A stretch of DNA of 40,285 nt from Bacteroidota bacterium (GTDB lineage: Bacteria > Bacteroidota > Bacteroidia > Bacteroidales > FEN-979): the NCBI GenBank assembly GCA_026391795.1, contig JAPLDI010000030.1, positions 1 to 40,285 on the forward strand. The letters are read 5' to 3'. This document shows positions 25,291 to 31,569 of this stretch, piece by piece (position 1 is the first letter of the stretch; the number at the start of each line of letters is the position of its first letter). The notes under the pieces are model-generated. The model did no database searches, was not told where the DNA came from, and saw only the letters and a list, made by a program, of their open reading frames with translations. Made by a program: the position numbers and the translations under genes.

Positions 25291-27345
25291 ATGAAAAAAA
25301 TCTTCCTTCTCCTCATCCCCATGGCCCTTCTGATGAGCCAGTGCAAACAACCCACAACCCCGATGGAACAAAAAGCAACCGTTCAGTTTATTCCAAAAGC
25401 CGCTGCTGACAGCATCATTGCAAAGCTCGTGAAGCAGTCCGGCGAATCCAGCAAGGCCCTGATCGAAAAAGGGGTCAGCCAGGTTGCCGCCCTCTGGACT
25501 GAAAAAGACGGAACCGCCAAAGATTTTGAGGATTTCTGCCTGAAGAACTACATTGCATCACCGGTACTCAAGGAGAAGATGTTTCAGCGTATCTCGGTCA
25601 ATTTTGAAACCCTCTTCGGATATTTCAACCGCATAAGCCTTGACCTGAAAAGGCCGATGGCGCTGGATATGGGAGAGACCTATCCCATCGATGAGGTCTT
25701 TGCCGCCTATGAACCATCGGCACATTTTACCGATGATTTCTTTACCAACAAGATCGGATTTATCCTCGGACTGAATTATCCCTTCTATTCGTTAAAAGAA
25801 AAAGAAGAGCTGGGTCCGAAGTGGAGCCGCCTTGAATGGGCCTATGCCCGCCTTGGTGACCAGTTTACCACCCGCGTGCCCGCCGATATCGTCCAGAAAA
25901 GCTCCGACGCCGTCTCTGCTTCGGAAAATTATATTGCTTCCTACAATATTTACGTTGGAAACCTGCTTGACGACAAAGGCCAGGCCCACTTCCCAAAGGA
26001 GATGAAGCTCCTGTCGCACTGGAACCTCCGCGACGAGATCAAGGCCAACTACAACAAAACTGATGAAGGCCTGACCAAGCAGAAACTGATCTACGAGGTG
26101 ATGCTCCGAATCATCGACCAGAGCATCCCCGACAGCGTGATCAATAACCCTGCTTTCCAGTGGAACCCGGTGACGAATAAGCTTTTTAAAGACGGGAAAG
26201 AGGTTGCAGCAACCCCCGAACCCGACAAACGCTATGAAGTGCTGTTGAACAACTTCAAGGCACTGAAAGCCGTGGATCCTTACACCCCGATGTTCCCTTC
26301 CTACATCCAGCGTTCATTCGATGCCGGCATGGAGATCCCTATGGACCAGGTGGAGAAGCTCTTCAACGAGCTCTGCTCGACGCCGGAGGTAAAAGAAGTC
26401 GGAACCCTGATCAGCAAACGGCTGGGACGCCCGCTCCAGCCTTTCGACATCTGGTATGACGGATTCAAGGCCCGCAGCAGCATGGACCAGGCCAAGCTCG
26501 ATAAAATGACGAGAGCCAAATATCCAAATACCGAAGCCATCGAGAAAGATATACCCAACATCCTTATCAAACTTGGATTCAAACCCGACAAGGCAAAAGA
26601 GATCGCTTCCCACATCACGGTTGATCCTGCAAGAGGATCCGGTCACGCCTGGGGTGCCCAGATGAAAGGCGACAAGGCGCACCTCCGCACCCGCGTGGGC
26701 AAGGAAGGAATGGACTACAAGGGATACAATATCGCCGTTCACGAATTGGGCCACAATGTGGAACAGACCATCTCGCTCTACATGGTTGACAACTACCTGA
26801 TGGCCGGCGTTCCCAATACCGCCTTCACTGAAGCCTTCGCCTTCACCTTCCAGAAACATGACCTCGACCTGCTGGGCATCAAAGACAATGACCCGAACAA
26901 AGAATACCTGGCAGCCCTCGACAATTTCTGGATGAGCTATGAGATCATGGGCGTTTCGCTCGTTGACATGAAAGTATGGACCTGGCTTTACGCCAATCCC
27001 AACGCCACACCTGCACAGCTGAAAGAAACCGTCATCACTACAGCAAAAGAGGTATGGAATAAATACTATGCCGATGTTCTGGGTGTAAAGGATTGCCCGA
27101 TACTGGCTATCTATTCACACATGATCGACAGTCCGCTCTACCTCTCGAACTACCCCGTGGGCCACCTCATCGACTTCCAGCTCGACGGATGGTTCAAAGG
27201 AAAGAACTTCGCTGACGAAGCCATCCGCATCTACTCGGCCGGCAAGCTGATCCCCCAGGAATGGATGAGACATGCCGTCGGAAGCGAGATCTCGATCAAA
27301 CCACTGGTGGACGCCACGGACAGAGCTCTGAAAGCGGTTAAATAG
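25291..27345 (+). CDS. Lipoprotein zinc metallopeptidase (M3-like gluzincin)
   Basis: A 684-aa protein with a lipoprotein signal (MKKIFLLLIPMALLMSQC, lipid Cys18). It is mainly helical up to the active site HELGH at 484-488. A Glu at about 514 in NTAFTEAFAF gives HExxH plus 25 residues plus E, the spacing of M3-type peptidases. LYLSNYPVGHLIDFQLD and IYSAGKLIPQEWMRHAVG near the C-terminus also resemble the helical M3/M32 fold. It is likely a periplasmic or surface oligopeptidase. No inhibitor or partner gene is adjacent. The start is unambiguous from the signal peptide and promoter spacing. Its stop codon abuts an octamer repeat. Confidence 0.85.
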   Translation: MKKIFLLLIPMALLMSQCKQPTTPMEQKATVQFIPKAAADSIIAKLVKQSGESSKALIEKGVSQVAALWTEKDGTAKDFEDFCLKNYIASPVLKEKMFQRISVNFETLFGYFNRISLDLKRPMALDMGETYPIDEVFAAYEPSAHFTDDFFTNKIGFILGLNYPFYSLKEKEELGPKWSRLEWAYARLGDQFTTRVPADIVQKSSDAVSASENYIASYNIYVGNLLDDKGQAHFPKEMKLLSHWNLRDEIKANYNKTDEGLTKQKLIYEVMLRIIDQSIPDSVINNPAFQWNPVTNKLFKDGKEVAATPEPDKRYEVLLNNFKALKAVDPYTPMFPSYIQRSFDAGMEIPMDQVEKLFNELCSTPEVKEVGTLISKRLGRPLQPFDIWYDGFKARSSMDQAKLDKMTRAKYPNTEAIEKDIPNILIKLGFKPDKAKEIASHITVDPARGSGHAWGAQMKGDKAHLRTRVGKEGMDYKGYNIAVHELGHNVEQTISLYMVDNYLMAGVPNTAFTEAFAFTFQKHDLDLLGIKDNDPNKEYLAALDNFWMSYEIMGVSLVDMKVWTWLYANPNATPAQLKETVITTAKEVWNKYYADVLGVKDCPILAIYSHMIDSPLYLSNYPVGHLIDFQLDGWFKGKNFADEAIRIYSAGKLIPQEWMRHAVGSEISIKPLVDATDRALKAVK

Positions 27346-27431
27346 CTGGTGAATTGGTAAGCTGATGAACTGATGAGCTAAATGGTACTTTATATACCTA
27401 ATACCTAATGCCTACTGCCTATTGGCTAATC
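27344..27431. repeat. Octamer then heptamer tandem repeats after the zinc peptidase
   Basis: GGTGAATT, GGTAAGCT, GATGAACT, GATGAGCT (period 8, 27348-27379). Then CCTAATA, CCTAATG, CCTACTG, CCTATTG, GCTAATC (period 7, 27397-27431). The first overlaps the peptidase stop region. The same octamer family recurs at 6381 and inside hutI, and the heptamer family at 4749 on the other strand. Confidence 0.8.
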
Positions 27432-27463
27432 TTTCTTAAATAACGGCATATCCGCTTAGAAGG

Positions 27464-27539
27464 AATACTCGAACAATCGATTAACGAATTTCGAGATCAG
27501 ATCGAAATTCACAACTCGTTCATCGATTGTTCGACTATT
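27464..27539. other. Long imperfect inverted repeat between convergent genes
   Basis: Perfect 13-bp arms TCGAACAATCGAT (27469-27481) and its complement (27522-27534) are extended outward by AATA/TATT across one mismatch. Inward they continue with AACGA/TCGTT, or alternatively GAATTTCGA (27486-27494) with TCGAAATTC (27502-27510). The structure covers about 76 nt and could act as a bidirectional terminator or an extragenic palindromic element. There is no T-tract on either side. Confidence 0.7.
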
Positions 27540-27547
27540 TAACAGGA

Positions 27548-28052
27548 TTAATGGCGAATCCCCATCTTCTCAATCCTTCCTGCAATACTATCCGGATAAA
27601 AGTTAAGACCACATATATGGCACTGGCGGATCTCGTAAAATGCCTTTGGTTCATTTGCTTCATCAAACATTCTTTTACCCAACTCGAAAGGAATGGTCTG
27701 ATCCTCGATGCTGTGGATGACCAGAAAGGGGTTACGGTACTTTTTCAGAGATTCTGACCCATTGTGCTTTTCAGTCAGGAAGATCCGTCCCAGGAACCCA
27801 TATTTCTTTGCAGCCATGTCGCGTATCGAAGTAAATCCGCCCTCCACGATAAGCCCATCAATCTTTTCCTGATTGTCTGCTGCAACGGTCAGCGAAATAT
27901 ATCCTCTCAGGGATTGGCCATAAAGGAGGAGTTTGTCTTAGGATCAACTTCACATCATTTGGGATCTTTACAGGGAAAACAATCTTGTTATTAAAGTTAC
28001 ATGCTGATAAAAGCAATGCCAGCATCCCTTTTTTTATTGCTGTCCGCTTCAT
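27548..28052 (-). pseudogene. Decayed alpha/beta-hydrolase lipoprotein
   Basis: The downstream part (27548-27937) reads KLLLYGQSLRGYISLTVAAD and then IDGLIVEGGFTSIRDMAAKKYG. It has a nucleophile elbow (GQSLRG, where GxSxGG is usual), an acid in VIHSIEDQTIPF and a His in CHICGLN. It is opened by an in-frame TAA at 27938-27940. Upstream, in a different frame, the ATG at 28052 starts MKRTAIKKGMLALLLSAC, a lipoprotein signal that runs into unrelated sequence near IPNDVKLIL. The normal first half of the hydrolase (core strands and oxyanion-hole HG) is missing. This suggests an internal deletion with loss of frame. Whether the short lipoprotein-like N-terminus is still translated is unknown. Confidence 0.75.
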
Positions 28053-28097
28053 GATCTTTTCATTTAGTTCAATGTTCTGACACATTAACCTTCCAAA

Positions 28098-28105
28098 CAA
28101 ATATA
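28098..28105 (-). promoter_or_regulatory. -7 element TATATTTG before the decayed hydrolase
   Basis: A perfect TAnnTTTG match on the minus strand, 45 bp upstream of the ATG at 28052. The promoter appears to survive although the gene does not. Confidence 0.4.
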
Positions 28106-28159
28106 CGAAAAACCATAACGGATAATGCGTGACGCTGAGGATGAGGATAGAAGATATAA

Positions 28160-28201
28160 GAATTACGAATTACGAATTACGAACGACGAAAATCGAACAG
28201 T
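28160..28201. repeat. Heptamer tandem repeat (GAATTAC)
   Basis: GAATTAC three times, then GAACGAC, GAAAATC, GAACAGT, in strict 7-nt register. It lies in the 291-bp divergent gap between the decayed hydrolase and the FKBP/DUF6882 gene. Apart from this tract and the two promoter boxes I see nothing else in the gap. Confidence 0.85.
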
Positions 28202-28243
28202 AAAAAACGAGAACACGAATTAAATTACGGTTGAGAATTTTAT

Positions 28244-28251
28244 TAACTTTG
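28244..28251 (+). promoter_or_regulatory. -7 element TAACTTTG for FKBP/DUF6882 gene
   Basis: A perfect TAnnTTTG match. The implied 5' leader is about 85 nt and contains a small GC-rich inverted repeat (GGGG 28270-28273 with CCCC 28280-28283). Confidence 0.5.
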
Positions 28252-28343
28252 AACTGTGCTAGCCCCCGAGGGGAGTTAACCCCCATCATTTTCATCGTGC
28301 ATTCAAGACAGCAAGTCCCTTCAACAACTAAAATTCAATCCCC

Positions 28344-29474
28344 ATGAAAATCAAAAAAGGAGCTGAAGTAACCCTGACCTATAAAGTTTCTGCATTCTCT
28401 CCCTTACAAAAAAGCAGTAAAAAAATCATTTATGACGGGCGGAAAAAGCCATACACTTTTTTTGCAGGCAGCAGTATGGATGCTGTTTACTTGTTTCCTG
28501 CATTCCAAAAAGCATTGGAGGAAAAAGAGTCCGGTGATCCGTTCAGCATTCTGCTTCAACCGGCAGATGCCGTCGGCAAACATCATCCCGAAAAAATATT
28601 CAGGGTCTCACGGGGAATTTTGAAAAAGTATTATAAAGTAAATGACCTGATTCCCGGAGATACCATTGAAGACATTTGCTTTACTGACAAGGACCTGAAA
28701 GACCCCGTTACGGGGATCCAGGGAGACCTGGCTGCTTTATCGTCATTTGCCGGTGAACTTCCGGAGGGTGTGGTATCGGAAATACAAGATGATTTTATTC
28801 TTATTGATACAAACCTTCGATACGCAGGCTTGTGCTTTGAATATTCAGGGAAGATCCTGGAAGTAAAGGAGAGTCCTTGGAAAACAACTTCAGGGACAAA
28901 TGCCGAATTTATTGACTTCCTCCAAAAGGTCAATAAATACAAAGAAGAAGTTCTGGATCCGTCATCAGAAAAGTATCAGCTTGACTGGGGATTGGGGATC
29001 TATGAAGGCCGGGTTGATCGTGAAAAAAGAATCCTTCACTTTTTGGCCATTGACGATGATTCTGGCGAATATGAACTGGAGGTTCTGGAAGCGGATGTAC
29101 AGTTGATCGGCAGTAAGGATTTATACGGACCCGGCCATAATTTATTCAAATGGGCATGGGGGGAGGATCATATCAACACAAATACAGGGAAAGACATTGA
29201 GATTGTTAAAACCTTTGGGGAACAAAACGGCTTCGCCAACCTTACTCAACAAGAATGGGTGGTATCAGATTATGACGAAGTGTTTGATCTGGTTCATACA
29301 GCCGCCTTTCTGGCCGGGGCAAAAGCCGTATGCCATTATTCAGCTTTCGAACTGGATCAGGAGGGTGAAGAAGAGACAAACCCTGATTATTATTTTGCTC
29401 TTTATGAGTTCAGGATAATAAATCAGGAGGCTATGGTGAAGATCCTGAAAGACAGCGGAACAGAGGCCAGTTAA
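28344..29474 (+). CDS. SlyD-like FKBP domain fused to a DUF6882-like domain
   Basis: A 376-aa cytosolic protein. Residues 1 to about 170 resemble SlyD-type FKBP prolyl isomerases: an opening strand VTLTYKV, FFAGSSMDAVYLFPAFQKALEEKESGD, LQPADAVGK where SlyD has its GDAYG-like turn, and VSEIQDDFILIDTNLRYAGLCFEYSGKILEVKE matching the SlyD VTAVxxDxVxVDxNHxLAGxxLxFxVxV block. From about 195, YQLDWGLGIYEGRVD followed by EADVQLIGSKDL and FKWAWG, and AAFLAGAKAVCHY, match my memory of DUF6882. The FKBP assignment is moderately strong and the DUF6882 one moderate. Function is unknown. It is convergent with the VOC gene (7-bp gap). Confidence 0.72.
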   Translation: MKIKKGAEVTLTYKVSAFSPLQKSSKKIIYDGRKKPYTFFAGSSMDAVYLFPAFQKALEEKESGDPFSILLQPADAVGKHHPEKIFRVSRGILKKYYKVNDLIPGDTIEDICFTDKDLKDPVTGIQGDLAALSSFAGELPEGVVSEIQDDFILIDTNLRYAGLCFEYSGKILEVKESPWKTTSGTNAEFIDFLQKVNKYKEEVLDPSSEKYQLDWGLGIYEGRVDREKRILHFLAIDDDSGEYELEVLEADVQLIGSKDLYGPGHNLFKWAWGEDHINTNTGKDIEIVKTFGEQNGFANLTQQEWVVSDYDEVFDLVHTAAFLAGAKAVCHYSAFELDQEGEEETNPDYYFALYEFRIINQEAMVKILKDSGTEAS

Positions 29475-29481
29475 TACGTAA

Positions 29482-29886
29482 TTACTTCTGCATTGCCGGC
29501 TGCAGGATACTTACCCTGTTCCCCTCGGTATCGATAAAAGAAACATACGATCCTACCATGGGTATCTCGACCGGTTCACCCATGACCGTACCACCGGCTG
29601 CGCTTATATGCTTCATGGACTCCCGGATGTCGTCAACGGCAATGACGATCGATGGATACTGGGCAGGCATCTCTTTTGATTTGGGATAGAAACCGCCGTT
29701 AATGACGCCCGGCATCTTCGGACGGCCGTTTTCACCCATCTCGGTAGTGGCGACGGTGACATAGTTACCCGACTCCTCACCCATCAGCTGAGCCTGCCAG
29801 CCAAAAACTTTTGTATAGAAATCTGCCATCCGGATTCTGTCTTCCGCGGGCATTTCAAAATGTACTACGGGATTCATTGCTTTCAT
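29482..29886 (-). CDS. VOC-superfamily (glyoxalase/bleomycin-resistance-like) protein
   Basis: A protein of about 134 aa with two beta-alpha-beta-beta-beta halves: NPVVHFEMPAEDRIRMADFYTKVFGWQ (first metal-side strand and helix) and YPSIVIAVDDIRESMKHISAAGGTVMGEP, then VSFIDTEGNRVSILQP. The start at 29886 gives MKAMNPVVHFEMP; a longer in-frame reading adds an unrelated hydrophobic stretch. VOC proteins are enzymatically diverse, so no substrate is assigned. It lies upstream of nothing on its strand and 133 bp after hutI, so it may be transcribed with hutI or independently. Confidence 0.85.
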   Translation of the reverse strand: MKAMNPVVHFEMPAEDRIRMADFYTKVFGWQAQLMGEESGNYVTVATTEMGENGRPKMPGVINGGFYPKSKEMPAQYPSIVIAVDDIRESMKHISAAGGTVMGEPVEIPMVGSYVSFIDTEGNRVSILQPAMQK

Positions 29887-30019
29887 ATGTGTAATTATTT
29901 GATTTGTTAGATTAAAACCCATAACGAAGGCAAAGATCAAATATTTTTCTTATCTGGAATTATTTTAAATTATTTTTTCACCTTTCGATCTTCTGTCATT
30001 CCCGGATCACAGGAACAAT

Positions 30020-31351
30020 TTATTCCGTAATTCGTAATCCCTGATTCGTAATTACTTTTCCACCCAAAATAACCGTTTCCACCTTATTGCTCCCATATGC
30101 ATAGGGCATAAACTCATATCCGGGGATGGGTCTCGTAATGAAGAGGTTCGCTTTCTTGCCGCGTGCAATGGTGCCCAGTTCCTCACTCACGCCCATCGCG
30201 TAGGCACTGTTCAGGGTAACTGCGTTGATGGCCTCTTCGGGAAGCATCCGGTAGTTGATACAGGCCAGGGAAAGGATAAACTGCATATTCCCGGAAGGTG
30301 ACGAGCCGGGGTTGAAATCGCTGGCCATGGCTAACGGAAGACCGGCGTCCATCATCTTCCTCACGGGGGCATGCTGCAATCCCAGGAAAAACGCTGCTCC
30401 GGGAAGAATTGTTGGCATGGTCTCGGATCCAAGCAGGCATTTGATTTCCTCATCACCGGTATATTCCAGGTGATCAACCGAAAGTGCATTGTACTTTACA
30501 CCAACCTGGATTCCTCCAGAGTATTCCAGTTCGTTGGCATGGATCTTCGGGCGCATTCCGTATTTCATTCCAGCCAGCAAGATGCGGTCAGTATCTTCAG
30601 GCGTGAAAAAGCCACGATCGCAAAAAACATCGATATAATCGGCCAGTCCTTCCGCTGCAACCTGCGGGATCATCTCATTTATAACAAGGTCGACAAATTC
30701 GTCCTGCCGTCCTTTGTATTCTTCCGGTAAAGCATGAGCGCCCAGGAATGTTGCGACAACCGTCAGCGGAGAGATCTCCTTCAATCTCCGGACCACCCTC
30801 AGCATCTTCAATTCATCTTCCACAGACAAGCCATACCCGCTCTTGATCTCCACGGCACCGGTTCCCAGCATCATGATCTCGTTAAGCCGCGCAAGGGCAT
30901 GTTCCACCAGTTCCTCTTCCGAAGCCTTATGCAACCGTTTGGCAGAGTTCAGGATCCCTCCTCCCCTTCGGGCAATCTCCTCATAACTTAATCCTTTGAT
31001 CTTGTCGATGTACTCGATCTCCCTGCTGCCGGCATAGACCAGGTGGGTATGCGAATCGCAGAAAGAAGGAAATACAAGTTTGCCCGTTGCATCTATGGTT
31101 GTCAACTGCTGAGCCGGTGAACTGGTGAGTTTGTGAGTTGATTTTTCATGATTCATAATTCCTGCCTGTCCGGCAGGCAGGCGTATTTCGTAACTGTCTT
31201 TCGTGCCAAAGTCAATGATCCGGCCCTCATCAATGAAGATCCAGGCATCTTTTACTGTCGGAAGGGAAGCCATCTCCTTCCCGGAGACGTTCGGCCGGAA
31301 TTTCTCTTCAACCTGGATGAGCGCTTTTATGTTTTTGATCAGGATTGCCAT
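30020..31351 (-). CDS. hutI: Imidazolonepropionase with an in-frame repeat insertion
   Basis: Hydrolyses imidazolonepropionate to N-formiminoglutamate in histidine degradation (cytosol). It is 443 aa; most family members are about 400-420. Metal and substrate motifs are present: DSHTHLVYAGSRE, RPKIHANELEYSGG, SVDHLEYTGDEEI, and ASDFNPGSSPSGNMQF with the catalytic Asp. Residues about 57-83 (RLPAGQAGIMNHEKSTHKLTS and onward to TTIDATGK) have no counterpart in the family. They are encoded by a GC palindrome and octamer/heptamer repeats at 31103-31183. They fall in the loop before the conserved DATGKLVFPSF strand, so the fold may tolerate them. The last ten residues (ITNQGLRITE) are also encoded by a heptamer repeat. 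A 7-of-8 promoter box TACTTTCG lies at 31371-31378. Confidence 0.93.
   Translation of the reverse strand: MAILIKNIKALIQVEEKFRPNVSGKEMASLPTVKDAWIFIDEGRIIDFGTKDSYEIRLPAGQAGIMNHEKSTHKLTSSPAQQLTTIDATGKLVFPSFCDSHTHLVYAGSREIEYIDKIKGLSYEEIARRGGGILNSAKRLHKASEEELVEHALARLNEIMMLGTGAVEIKSGYGLSVEDELKMLRVVRRLKEISPLTVVATFLGAHALPEEYKGRQDEFVDLVINEMIPQVAAEGLADYIDVFCDRGFFTPEDTDRILLAGMKYGMRPKIHANELEYSGGIQVGVKYNALSVDHLEYTGDEEIKCLLGSETMPTILPGAAFFLGLQHAPVRKMMDAGLPLAMASDFNPGSSPSGNMQFILSLACINYRMLPEEAINAVTLNSAYAMGVSEELGTIARGKKANLFITRPIPGYEFMPYAYGSNKVETVILGGKVITNQGLRITE
30026..30053. repeat. Heptamer repeat encoding the HutI C-terminus
   Basis: CGTAATT, CGTAATC, CCTGATT, CGTAATT on the plus strand, overlapping the last codons of hutI. 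Confidence 0.8.
31103..31183. repeat. Repeat cassette inserted in frame in hutI
   Basis: It contains octamer-period units (GCCGGTGA, ACTGGTGA, GTTTGTGA, GTTGATTT from 31113) and then TTCATGA, TTCATAA. It ends in a perfect 8-bp-stem palindrome: CCTGCCTG at 31161-31168 pairs with CAGGCAGG at 31174-31181 around the loop TCCGG. About 81 bp, a multiple of three, with no stop in the hutI frame. Confidence 0.8.
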
Positions 31352-31514
31352 TTCTGTTATTTTTCTTCAGCGAAAGTAAGAATTTTTAGCGCTGTTTCCC
31401 AGGGAATTTCTGTTTTCAGGTCGGGAACGCCAACTGTTCATAACTGCCTGAAGGGTTTGTTTAAAAAAGTTTAGAGAATTCTTTTTCTGGTTCATCCACG
31501 TATCCGAAAAGTTG

Positions 31515-31522
31515 TATCTTTG
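31515..31522 (+). promoter_or_regulatory. -7 element TATCTTTG for first C10 peptidase
   Basis: A perfect TAnnTTTG match 47 bp before the ATG at 31570, in the 218-bp divergent gap with hutI. No clear -33 element. No comparable box was found immediately before the later three genes of this cluster, so it may drive all of them. Confidence 0.55.
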
Positions 31523-31569
31523 TGGTGAAGAAATCAGTGCAAATTATTCACCCTTAATACCTTCATCAG

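Noticed and set aside
28160-28201. Possible CRISPR array
   Set aside because: Units are contiguous 7-mers without spacers; no cas genes nearby.
28263-28284. GC-rich inverted repeat as a riboswitch
   Set aside because: Only a 4-bp stem in a leader of about 85 nt; matches no riboswitch consensus I know.
29482-29886. VOC protein as part of the hut pathway
   Set aside because: Only adjacency supports it; VOC proteins are not a known step in histidine degradation.
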